Positions 22,775-33,434 of a DNA stretch of 64,000 nt are shown here, one piece after another. The notes under the pieces are model-generated. The model was given only the letters and a program-made list of their open reading frames with translations, searched no databases and had not been told where the DNA came from. This DNA is from Pontederia crassipes (Eukaryota > Streptophyta > Magnoliopsida > Commelinales > Pontederiaceae), in contig CM060191.1 of assembly GCA_030549335.1 (NCBI GenBank), positions 55,093,447 through 55,157,446 of the forward strand, written 5' to 3'. Each line of letters opens with the position of its first letter. Positions within the stretch are counted from its first letter, which is position 1. Position numbers and translations under genes: made by a program.

Positions 22775-23098
22775 CGTGGTTATATATTGCCTTTCCTGAA
22801 ACCTACCTAAATCATTTCTGGTTACATATTGCCTTTCCTGAAACCTACCTAAATCATCTTCTTTTGTTTCTCTCCGTCACTCCAAACTCTTCTCCTTAAC
22901 AAGTTGTCTTTTTACCTTTCTCCATATCTTCCCCTACCTCCTCTCGTTGCTTCCTTTATTCACTCAAAGCGCTACAAAGAACACTACATCATATGCACAG
23001 ACTTTTGGATCATCTATCTAGGGAACCTATTACCATAGTTTCCATCGCGATGAACAACACAAACTTTTGGATTCATCTATCTAGGGAACCTATCACCG
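22775..23098. repeat. Short direct repeats inside the Mutator-like element
   Basis: A segment around TTGCCTTTCCTGAAACCTAC is present twice (about 22783 and 22828). A segment with ACTTTTGGAT then CATCTATCTAGGGAACCTAT is also present twice (about 23003 and 23061). Further upstream, TATGGACGTCCTCTTA-type units recur three times at 22140-22280. None is coding. Confidence 0.65.
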
Positions 23099-23489
23099 CC
23101 CTGCAAGATCAAATTTTGGATGAATTTTAAGTATGCTCGTGACAGAAAGAAATAATCTTTAACACAGTAGGATACCTCGACTCGACGGCATCCATCTCCT
23201 CGTCTGCCATGCCAACGCCTTCCTCCAGAGCCTCTTCTAGTCACCCCTGGCGTTCGAGATGCAGGCAAAGGAAGGACACGTGCATGCGGCTCAAAGGAAT
23301 TAAGATAGTGAAGAAAGAAAAGGAGAAGGGGCACAAGGAATTAACACGACACCAGCATCCAAACATAAGAAGTTTCATGACAAAAATAGAAATTTACCAC
23401 TGTTGTGCATCCTTATCAGTCATCGGTGCCTTCTCTACGCCCTTATCAGCCACCAATAATAAACTCTGCAGTCCTTGGAGAAGAGGCCA

Positions 23490-23740
23490 ACAGAGAGAGA
23501 GAGAGAGAGAAATCAGGGTGAGAGAGCGAGAGAAAGAGAGGAAAAGGATGAGAGCAGCACCTGCTCTCATGCTCGCCGGAGAACGCGATCGTCGGGAAAG
23601 AAGGTGAGTTGCCATCAGCCTAAACCCTATAGTCGCCACCATCGGAGGAGAAGGCAGAGAGAGAGAGAGAGAGAGAGAGATTGAGGGTGCAAGAGAGAGG
23701 GCAGATGACATTTAGGGAGAGAGAGAGAGGTTGGGAGTAC
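23490..23740. repeat. (GA)n-rich tract next to the right inverted repeat
   Basis: Three long AG/GAGA runs (about 23493-23510, 23658-23680, 23718-23730) sit in a purine-rich block that also contains GTGAGTTGCC and two CTGCTCTCATGCTCGCC-like phrases. Open frames here are low-complexity artefacts. Confidence 0.6.
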
Positions 23741-24063
23741 CTGTACTCGCTGATCGCCAAACAAGAATTGTGGGTAGAGCCGGCACCCTACTCCCGTTAG
23801 CGATCGAGATTAGGGCACGGGAGAGAGGGCGGTGGGTGGGGTGGGGTGGGAGGGGCGAGATAAGGGAGAGAGAGGAGAAAAAAAGATGCGCAGCGGAGGA
23901 AAATTTTGGGAGGGCGAAGATCGTGCAACATCTCACGAAATGATCTTGGAGCATCCGATGCAATCTGAACAGGCATTATACTCTCCACTGGTGGATCGTG
24001 ATCGAACGCTCCTCATTGTGCTTCGCACGGTGCTGAACGCACGCGCTCAACATGCCCATTTTA

Positions 24064-24065
<2 letters not shown>

Positions 24066-24137
<72 letters not shown>
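24066..24137. repeat. (TA)n(GA)n microsatellite between two transposons
   Basis: About 22 TA units followed by about 14 GA units, filling the 70 bp between the right end of one Mutator-like element and the left end of the next. Confidence 0.9.
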
Positions 24138-24140
<3 letters not shown>

Positions 24141-25457
24141 TAATGGAGGTGTAGATCATAACTTGGCTTACATGTGTAAGTCACTTGATCCGATGGATGA
24201 CATGAAATTTTGTAAAAGTCTGCAAAGGTATATAACTTTTATCAAACCAGGTGGTTTTGCCTAGGTTTTTGGGAGGGAAAACAAAAATCGTAGGCGGGAA
24301 TTATTAAAGAGAAAAAAACTCTCTTTCGTGCTCGTTTACTCGAATTTCTTTCTTCATTCAAAGTGCTACATGAGCAACAAAAATAGATTCAAATTCTACA
24401 TTGCTTCTACCAACACGAGAGTTGCCAATTAATATTTTCTTAAATAAATAAGATAAAATCATTAGTAGTAACATCATAAAAGATAACTTTTTTAAAACCA
24501 TTTGCATTAGAATTTGAAGAGAATTAATGGTAACTAATTAGGCAAACAGAAGTCATACATTTTGTCCCCTAATACAAAGGCATAGGTTCTTTTACAAATC
24601 AAGAATAGATGTTTACTAATACAAAATGAATAAGATCTCCCTTTTCATATCCATAACACAAATGTTCTTAACCAAAAATTTCACTTATACAAATTGACTT
24701 TGATCTAATGCAAATGTTTTTAGCCAAAAACATACAGTTGATCCTCCAAACAAGCTCAAGCATGCCCCTTTGGTCCAAATCTGAAAAATGAGATATTGAA
24801 AATCATAAGTATAAAATTAGATCAATTGGGAATTAATAAAAAAATAGGATTAAACGAACCAACAGTTAAAACCTAAAGGAAACCTTCAAATATTAACTTC
24901 TAATAACAGAATTAAAGAAATAATGAAATATTTTTTTGGAAAAAATCTGATGTTCTGAAAAAAGATAAACAAACAAAGACATCCAATCTTTGTTGGCATT
25001 CTAAACCAAAAGAAATAGGGAAAACATGTTCCTCAAAGGGGGGAAATGGGAAATAGGGTTTTTGGAAAAGATCTGACCTTTTCAGAGCATTGCCAATGAA
25101 ACTCCAACCGAAGTTCAAACGCCAATAGATTGGAACGCTGGAGCAAGAGAAGTTTGGAGAGCTTGAAGGATGCGATCAAAGTGGAGGCATGGAATGCCGA
25201 CAAGATTCATGATAGCTGCATAGGAGGGATCAAACAAGAGCTCACGATGGTTGATTGGGAGTAAGAAAATAGGGATTTTTTGGCCTGGCAAAGGAGGGAG
25301 CAAATAGGGATTCAAGATTGGGTGTTTTTGGCCTGTAAACAGCTTCACATAAGTGGTTTTTGTCAAAAACCACTTACTTTTCCAAGATTTTATCTCAACC
25401 GTTCGATATTATGATTTACACATGTAAGTCAAGTTATGATCTACACACCCATTATCC
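24138..25457. mobile_element. Small Mutator-like or other TIR element, non-autonomous (1320 bp)
   Basis: The left end GGTTAATGGAGGTGTAGATC, continuing through ATAACTTGGCTTACATGTGTAA, is the inverse of the right end ...TTACACATGTAAGTCAAGTTATGATCTACACACCCATTATCC, about 46 bp with five or six differences. The interior is AT-rich without a recognised gene. No clear target duplication was seen because the left flank is a GA repeat. The superfamily call is tentative; the length and inverted repeats fit a Mutator-like derivative. Confidence 0.65.
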
Positions 25458-25649
25458 TCATACATACATATATAGGGAATAATGTATATGTGAAGCAGGT
25501 GGAGGACGGTCCGATGGTGATCCAATGGCGGATATGGAGGCGGCCCTTCGATCGCGATCGGACGGCCGATTTGGATCTCGAGAGATTTTGGTCAAATCAG
25601 ATCATTTGCTTTCCTGAATGCCTCCGCTCGATTTTTCTGCCTCCTCACA

Positions 25650-25756
25650 TCCGGCGACGCCTCGCATTCCAGTTACAGGGGTCCGGTGATCGGCCTGCCA
25701 CCTCGCATCCGACATCCACCCCGCGTTCTAGGTACAAGGATCTGGCGATCGCCCCA

Positions 25757-25799
<43 letters not shown>

Positions 25800-26200
25800 G
25801 CATTTTCCTTGCCCCGACTCCCTCTTTCGTGAAGGTGCAAGGATTGGCCCCTTCTCATCCGGCAATCACCCTACCTCCTCGCATCCGACGACCACCTCTC
25901 ATCTAGGTACAGGAATCCAGCGACCGACCCGTGTTCTCTCTCTCTTCGTTGCATTTTCCTTGTTGTGACTCCCTCTTTCGTGAAGGTGCAGGGATTGGCC
26001 CCTTATCGTACGGCGATCGCCTTACCTCCTCGCATTCGACGACCATCCCACGTTCTAGGTACACGGATCCAACGACCGACATTCTCTCTCTCTCTTCATT
26101 GCATTTTCCCTACCATACTTTCTCCTCTCTCACCCAGGTGCAAGGATCTGATCCCTTCTCCTCCGGCGAGAGCAGAGGCGACGACCTACCGACATTTTCA
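25650..26200. repeat. Subterminal minisatellite, about 160-175-bp units
   Basis: Three full units recur, each with (A/C)CCTC(G)CATCCGAC, TCTAGGTACA-type, a GCGATCG/GCGACCG phrase, a CTCT run and GCATTTTCCTTG, at about 25690, 25862 and 26022. A partial fourth begins near 26150. They follow the left inverted repeat of the Mutator-like element. Confidence 0.8.
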
Positions 26201-26720
26201 GGTAACTCCCCCTCTCACGTTTGGTGTTATGGTCTAAAATCGGCGCTACATGGTTCCTCTGATCCAGATCGAAGCAATCATCATGCTTAAGCAGTTTAAG
26301 TCATTCATTCATGATCTAGTTTAACTTGCAGGTTGTAGATCTTGTTTTGCATGCAAATTTCAATTTCGCTTTTGCTTTCACTCAGGAGATTTTGCATTCC
26401 GACAAGTTAGAACTCCTAAAACTCCTTTTTGTCAACAAAGATCTCAAAGACCTGTACCTCATCTTCATCTTCGTCCTTTCTATTTTTAATTGGAAACGAA
26501 ATTGTCAGGTTGAGAATGAAATTGACAAAGTTGGAACACTCAGTTATTTTTCAGTTCCTCCTTTCTTCCTTTTTTGTTTGAATAAGGCAAATGTCAATTG
26601 TTTGTGCAACCATCCAGTCTTAATAATGCATTTATATGTTACATGAGATCTTCTATTGCAGAAATGTTAGGTTACATCTTCGGCAAGCCATATATTAATA
26701 TTTAGATATCCCTTTAATAG

Positions 26721-28665
26721 ATGGATGAAACTCAAGTACAAGAAATTGAAGAGCTCGGAGATCAACAAATGGAGTACTAATATATTTTATTCCATCAAAA
26801 TTAACTTTTATTTGTTAATGATATTAACAGTATATCTAAATTAAGTTTTATTTATTTTCTTAGTGCCCAAGTTCAAGGAGAGTATGATGATAATGATATC
26901 GATCTAGCAAGCCATATGTTGGAATGAAGTTTGATACTGAACAACAGGCATATGAATTTTACAATGCATATGCTAGACCAAGACGGTTTTCAATAAGGAG
27001 GGACTATTGTTACAAATCAAGAAAACACATGAACCCATCGGTAGAAGATTGGTTTGCTCAAAAGGACATGAGGATCTCAAAAGATAGACCATGACAAAGA
27101 TGTGAAAAGAAGAAGGGATGTGAGAGAAGATTGTGGTGCACAATTATTAGTCAAAGTTGTAGATGATGGCAAGTGGGAGGTAAAAAAATTTCATGAAGAT
27201 CACACACATCCCCTTGTTTCTTGGATTGACGTTTTAAGATTACGTTCACATAATAAATTGCCAAGTCCTTCAAAACAAGCAATGATTGATATGAGAAAAG
27301 TTGGGATCGCACTCCTTTGAAAATAGCTAAATTTCTCAACATGTTAGGGGATAAATTTGTAACATCTCAACACTGCATTGACCATATCCGAAAGGATTGT
27401 GTAGGTAAAGAATGCATGTCAGTGCTTTCATATTTTGAAAAAAATTAGAAGATGACAAATCTTTCTTTTTCAAAATAGTGGCCAATGTAAAAGTAGTGGC
27501 AAAATGCTTTTTTTGGGCAGATGGTAGATCGCAAGACAACTATATTACTTTTGGTGATATCATGGTGTTTGATACAACCTATCGGACTAACAAATTTAAA
27601 ATGCCATTTGCACCTTTCATAAGTGTTAATCACCATAGACAATCTATATTACTTGGATGTGCTCTACTAGCCGACGAGACTGAAGACACTTTCGTTTGGT
27701 TATTTGAAATGTGGCTAGAATGCATGAATGGGAAGAAGCCTATATGTATTATAAGTAATCAAGATGTGGCAATGACTAATGCTATTCGCAGAGTGATTCC
27801 TGGTACATGACATATATTATGTATATGGCATATTACGAAGAATGCCATAACACATCTCCGGGAATTATATATGCGTGACAACTTTAAAAAAGATTACAAT
27901 GACTGGTTTTTTGCATCCATGAGCAAACAAGAATTTGAGGAGAGGTGGTTTTCTTTGAAAGAAAAATATAATATTCCGGATGGGCATTGGTTGAAACAAA
28001 TGTATAAAAAACGTGAACATTGGGTCCCGATTTATTTAAATGATACATTTTGTGTAGGTATGCAATCTACATAGAGTATAAATGCATTCTTTGTTGGATT
28101 TGTCAATTTTAGTACTTCACTTGATGATTTAGCTCTTTCTACTCGTCGTGAGGCCGAAGAACGCAAAGATTTTAAGAATTTGTATTCTCTCTTGCTGTCA
28201 CAACTTTGAAAAGTCTTTTGGAGATCCATGCCGGAAAATTGTACACACAAAAAGTTTTTTTTTATATTTCAGGAAGAATTCAAGAAAATCATGCATTTGT
28301 GGAGTACACTTATTTCACAAGATGATGAAAATTTTATTTACTCTGTGTATTTATCAGATGAAGAAGATCAACAAAGGATTATTGTGGAGTACACTGCACA
28401 ACCAAAAATTCTTGTAAATTGTTCTTGTAAAATGTTTGAACAAGAAGGAATCTTATGTGCACATGCGTTATTGATTCTTAATGAAAGAAGAGTTATGTCA
28501 TTACCAGAGCATTATATTCTTCATCATTGGACGATGAGTGCTCGGTATTCAACTATATACATGGCATTCGATGATGAACTTACAATTGGTGAATGTGACA
28601 TCACTCCGATACGAAAGTTGAACTTTAATCTTTCTTGCTGTGTCATTGATGTTAAAGTGTTGTAA
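26721..28665 (+). pseudogene. MULE transposase with FAR1 DNA-binding, DDE and SWIM regions (decayed)
   Basis: The order is typical of FAR1/FHY3-related transposases. A probable first segment starts MDETQVQEIEELGD at 26721. The FAR1 DNA-binding region spans 26930-27260 (VGMKFDTEQQAYEFYNAYAR, DDGKWEVKKFHEDHTHPLV). The MULE catalytic region is at about 27484-27810 (VFDTTYRTNKFKMPFAPFIS, LLGCALLADETEDTF, ISNQDVAMTNAI). The SWIM zinc finger is at about 28410-28470 (CSCKMFEQEGILCAHAL). Lesions: frame changes near 26925 and 27100, a tryptophan-to-stop-like TGA at 27808, stops near 28072 and 28207. It is recognisable end to end, so inactivation is probably recent. It encoded a nuclear enzyme that binds inverted repeats and moves the element; the same family gave rise to host FAR1 regulators. 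Confidence 0.9.
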
Positions 28666-29412
28666 CTTTGTCAAGTCCGAACCTTCTCCTCTTGTAATAT
28701 TGAATCCTCATTTTGGACATGGTCGATCAAGTAAAGTATTTCAATCGATATTGAATCCTCGTTCTAGACATCAATTTACTCCAGCATTATACTCCAGCAT
28801 AAAGTCTATGACTTACTTAGAGAAACATCAATTTCTTACTAGCATTATAATCAGCCATATACTCCAACAAAAGGCAACAACATTTGACATTTAGTATGCC
28901 AGAAGCACTGGCTCTCAACTTTTCTTTATTTTGGACTCAAATCCAAAAATTGGATTTCATGAACCTTTAGTCCTAACTCTTGCAAACTGCATTATGATAT
29001 TCGTTCTTCTTACTTGTGATCATGATGTTCGTATGTCTTCAATGAGCCAATTAAACAGGCTGCTGAACATTACCGGTCACTACTTTCTTTCTTATGGTCA
29101 CTACTACTTTCCAATGGTCTACTATTTAATTGAAAATATATATTTTGTTTCTTTTTTCCCTCTTCATTGCATCTTTTCCAAATTGCTAATACTTTAAAAA
29201 GAAAAAATCATGGACATTGATCTCAATACACAAAAGAGAAGAATCCAACGTTGATCTTAGTACATGGAATTAAGGAAACCTGCTAAAAGCATGTAAATCA
29301 ATGGGTCTCATACACAACATTCTAACATAGATAAGAGCCACAAGATATTTGTCCCTGATTAGTACATAACAGTAGTTGGGATTCTAAAAACAAAGTAGTA
29401 CTAGTCATATAA

Positions 29413-29818
29413 TTATTTCATCGTAGTCACTAAAACTAACATAAGTAAGAAAAATGTTGAATATTTCCAAAACGACGAAGGAGATCCATGTATAGGATTT
29501 TTCATCGTATCAAGTTCTTGCTTCAGGTGTAGGATTTCGACTTCACTCTCCAACCTATTTATCTTGCGTAGCAATCCATTAATGATATTCCTGTAGTGAT
29601 CATCGAGAGGTCCATCCATCCAACGAAAAAATCGGCATGCTTCAATTAGCTTAAAAAAAATCAGAGAATGATTTAATGTTATTATTGTGTTATTCTTTCA
29701 AGACTAAATGAAGACTTACTCCGTGATTCTTGCAACCATAGAACCTCCTACCAGAATTCAGCTCCATCCAAGATGTTTTAACGTTTGCTTCTTCTTCACA
29801 ATAGGATCAAAGCACCAT
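29413..29818 (-). pseudogene. GRF-type zinc-finger protein, two exons, inside the Mutator-like element
   Basis: Exon 1 (29720-29818) starts MVL, then TGA, then SYCEEEANVKTSWMELNSGR and RFYGCKNHG. Exon 2 (29413-29649) continues LIEACRFFRWMDGPLDDHYR, then RNIINGLLRKINRLESEVE, a charged helix and a C-terminal hydrophobic segment (FWKYSTFFLLMLVLVTTMK). The intron 29650-29719 has GTAAGT and TTTTTTTTAAG and keeps phase 0. The pattern C-x2-C, RRFYGC, CRFFRW is the GRF zinc finger, a nucleic-acid-binding fold. The first cysteine position is a TGA, one base from Cys, so this copy is inactivated or, if an earlier exon exists, wrongly started. A finger, coiled coil and C-terminal membrane-like tail is a common layout of small plant GRF proteins. 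It is convergent with the transposase. Confidence 0.72.
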
Positions 29819-30275
29819 TTTGTTTAGTGGTGAATCCTTCAATATATTACTTGCATTAAGGTATTAAGTACAAGCAAATGGGAAAAAATAAGCAATGCAC
29901 TTCAACTACATGGAAATCGTCGAGTCTTAATAACTCGATTGTGGACGATTTGATCACAGACACAAAAATATGCATGGCCTGGCCTATCTTTCCAACTCAA
30001 GGGCCTTAACGATTAAAAATAACCATAAAGGTTGATATTAAACTCAAAAAAACCAAAATAAAATGATAACAACATTTAATAAACTAAATTATTGAAGGGT
30101 TTGGGAAAGCGAGAGAGAGGGGCGGAGAGTGGTTATTAAAGTGTTAGAGAAGCACCTGCCTTCTACGCACCCTTAGCAGCCACTGTGATATGTGCCTTTT
30201 GCGCCCTTAGCATGAACAGCCTTCTATGCGCCCCTATCGGTCGCCGTGTTTTCCGCCCCCAGAGGAAACAAAACT

Positions 30276-30296
30276 ACCCCCCCCCCCCCCCCCCCC
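30276..30296. repeat. Poly-C run
   Basis: A homopolymer of about 20 C residues inside the Mutator-like element. Its length is likely unreliable in the assembly. Confidence 0.85.
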
Positions 30297-30349
30297 GCCT
30301 GCACCCTAAACACTACACATTGTCAGAGGAGAAGGGGAAACACTGAGAG

Positions 30350-30670
30350 AGAGAGGTCGGGAGCAGTAGATAGAAGTCGAGAGCAATATAGAGATATATC
30401 ACACCTGTTGGACGCTGGAGATCAAGCGAAATCGCGACAAGGAACAACAGATAGAAGTCGAGAACAAGAGAGAGGTACCACACCTGTTGACCGTCGGAGA
30501 TCGAGCGAAATCACGATCAAGAGCAATAGTTAGAAGTCGAGAGCAAGAGAGAGAGAGAGTTATCACACCTGTTGGACGTTGTAGATCGAGCGAAATCACG
30601 ATAGGGAGTAACAGATAGAAGTCGAGAGCAAGAGAAAGAGGGGTATCACGCCTGAGATCGGCGGAAATCA
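30350..30670. repeat. Subterminal minisatellite, about 80-bp units x 4
   Basis: Four consecutive units share AGATAGAAGTCGAGAGCAA, a GAGA run, TATCACACCTGTTGGACG and GATCGAGCGAAATCACGA. Units start at about 30355, 30442, 30520 and 30606. They precede the right inverted repeat of the Mutator-like element. Confidence 0.85.
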
Positions 30671-30984
30671 CGATTTAGGGCAGAAGAGGGGAAAGAGAAA
30701 ATGGGAAATGAAAAAAAGGTTGTGCAAAGCGAAAGGCAAAAGAGGGGAAAGAGAAAGCGGGAAATGAAAAAAGGTCGTGCGAAGCGAGATGTGGCAGTTT
30801 GATCTGATCTGACCAAAATCTCGCGAGATCCAAATCGGCCGTCCGATCGCGATCGAAGAGGCTCCTCCATATCCATCGTTGGATCACCATCGGACCGTCC
30901 TCCACCCGCTTCACACCGTGTTGAGCAACACCCACTTCACATATACAAAAAATGAGTGTGTGAAGCGCTTTCTATATGAAGCGC

Positions 30985-31258
30985 GTGTGAAACGGCCTTA
31001 GACATATTTTTCTTCATTTTTTCGATATCTTTCTTTACTAATAACTTAAATGACCATTCATGATAATAAAAAATATTTTTATAAGATTAGAAGTTATATA
31101 AAATGCTTATATTCATTATGATGGATAATAAAATATAATAAAAAATTATTGTTAATGATTTGAATCATATATTTGTTATCCCCAGTGATCCTCTAAACTA
31201 TCAATGAAGAAAAATATCAAAAAAAATAAACATAAATATTTCTAAAGCCGTTTCAAAC
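30985..31258. mobile_element. MITE candidate (274 bp)
   Basis: The left end GTGTGAAACGGCCTTAGACA is the inverse of the right end ...AAATATTTCTAAAGCCGTTTCAAAC over about 27 bp with a few differences, and TTTTTCTTCATT/AATGAAGAAAAAT also pair. The interior is AT-rich and non-coding. The superfamily is unassigned and no target duplication is certain. Confidence 0.55.
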
Positions 31259-31948
<690 letters not shown>

Positions 31949-32562
31949 GGCTCTGTTTGGCAAAGCTAGCGGTTTGATTAGAGGATAGCGGTTTGACTAG
32001 ATGATGATGATTTGACTAGAGTAGAGCGGTTAGTTACTAGAGGATAGCGGATAGCTATTTGTTTATAAATTCAATAAAATCTATTTGGTAAACATAGCGG
32101 TTAAATTAGCGTATAGTATAAAATGACGAAAATATACATAACATACAACATGTGATCATTTTTATATACATCATATTCATGTAATTTAATTTAAAATAAT
32201 TATTTTGAATATTAATACTTTTAAAAATATTATTTAATATAAAATATTGATTAATTCAAAATAAAAAAACTTATTTGGGTTGTAAGTAAAATTAAATATG
32301 TGATATATAAAATAAAAATAATATATGATGTTTAATAAGTAAATAATTTTTTACTTCAAAAATGATGGTATAATAAGAAGAAAATATAAAAATGCTACCT
32401 CTATATTCTATAAGTTAGTAGGAGTAGCTTATAGCGTTTTGTGTTCAAACCTCTAAACCCTAATGAGAAAAAATATTTATCAAACGCTTGTAGTAGCGTT
32501 TTTATTCTAACAAAACGCTATCCGCTACTAAATACTCTACTTTTTTACGTGCCAAACAGTGC
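31949..32562. mobile_element. hAT-type MITE candidate (614 bp)
   Basis: The ends are GGCTCTGTTTGGCAAAG and ...CGTGCCAAACAGTGC, a 14-bp inverted pair of the CTGTTTGGCA type common in plant hAT derivatives. Subterminal AGCGGTT/ATAGCG motifs recur near both ends (for example GAGGATAGCGG left, CGCTATCCGCTAC right). The flanks TTTACTTA and TTTAGTCT may be a decayed 8-bp duplication. There is no coding region. Confidence 0.65.
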
Positions 32563-33434
32563 TTTAGTCTTATAGTATAACAAATTTATATATTTATTTA
32601 TTTATTAATGCATAATCATTCAGCTCATAAAATAAATATTTTAATCAAATATTAAAAATTATTCTCTTAATTATTTATTATACTTTAATTAGTATTATAG
32701 TCTAGTAAAAATTTGTTAATTAATATTTTCTGTTAATATTATTCATTAAATTATTTTTTACATTATCTAAAATAATATATCAATTATAATAATTTTAATA
32801 TAATATTTTCTATATTATAAAAAATAAATTTATTTTTTACTTATTTTTTATCCAAACATCCATTAAATTTATCCGTCTAATCAACTTTTTTTAATTCTCC
32901 ATCATTACATATTCATCCAAACATTAAACCAAAACTTTTCTATCCAATAGATCAATTATAGAGAATTACTAAGAATTTCAATTCTTGCATCCAAACACAA
33001 TCTCTAGTCTTTTGTATTCCAAATAATTTCTATAACGTTTTGGGTCACTTGTCATGGCTAAATTTAAGCCGCGGTTTGAATTAATGGTTCGAGTATTAAA
33101 GCTTAATGTTGGTATAGTGCAAGGTTTTTTCTTTAAGCTTGGAAAATGAAGACCTCTGCAAGTGCCACCAATTCTTCGCCTTTAACATTTACGCGGACCA
33201 TGACCGAAAGAATCCAATTTAAAAAAGAAAAAATAAACAAGCATGGTAACAAATTTAACTAATCAATACCCAATATTAAAAAAGAAAATTAAGAAGAAAA
33301 AGCAGTCAATCTTGCAAGGTTATATAAAATTGCACATCTGCATGCATGCATGCACATTTATGCATGGCGGGGTTCCCTCTCAAATCTAATAATCAATCTA
33401 CGTACGTGCGTTAATTAGGTGAATTAAACTAATC
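32563..33434. other. AT-rich intergenic downstream of the esterase
   Basis: No gene was seen. The last 100 bp (GCATGCATGCATGCACATTTATGCATGG, 33340-33367) probably belongs to the 3' untranslated region of the minus-strand esterase. GCATGCA is the RY motif, but its position downstream of a stop makes a regulatory role speculative. Confidence 0.5.

Larger units (their letters stand above)
20970..24065. mobile_element. Mutator-like element with long terminal inverted repeats, non-autonomous (about 3.1 kb)
   Basis: The left end 20970-21240 (GATAAAATGGGCGTGCTGAGC...) is matched in reverse by the right end 23770-24064 (...GCTCAACATGCCCATTTTAC) over about 270 bp with moderate divergence; both contain GAGAGTATA, GCATCGGATGCTCCAAGATC and CCTAATCTCGATCGCT. 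Long inverted repeats of this kind are characteristic of Mutator-like elements. The interior has no recognisable transposase or captured gene, only repeats. It is flanked by (TA)n on both sides, so the expected 9-bp target duplication cannot be read. Confidence 0.8.
25475..30950 (+). mobile_element. Autonomous-type Mutator-like element (FAR1/Jittery-like), decayed, about 5.5 kb
   Basis: Inverted terminal regions face each other: left 25484-25610 (TATATGTGAAGC, GGTGGAGGACGGTCCGATGG, GATCGCGATCGGACGGCC) and right about 30775-30950. The right copy has about 28 extra bases between two GTGAAG microrepeats that the left copy lacks. The element holds a transposase pseudogene with FAR1, MULE and SWIM regions (plus strand) and a convergent GRF zinc-finger gene (minus strand), plus minisatellites near both ends. 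This two-gene convergent plan resembles MuDR. Exact termini and target duplication are uncertain. Confidence 0.85.

Noticed and set aside
23394-23711. Overlapping low-complexity frames on both strands
   Set aside because: They are products of GA/CT repeats in a non-autonomous Mutator-like element.
28931-29197. 88-residue plus-strand frame after the transposase
   Set aside because: No recognisable feature; it lies between two identified genes of the element and is probably non-coding.
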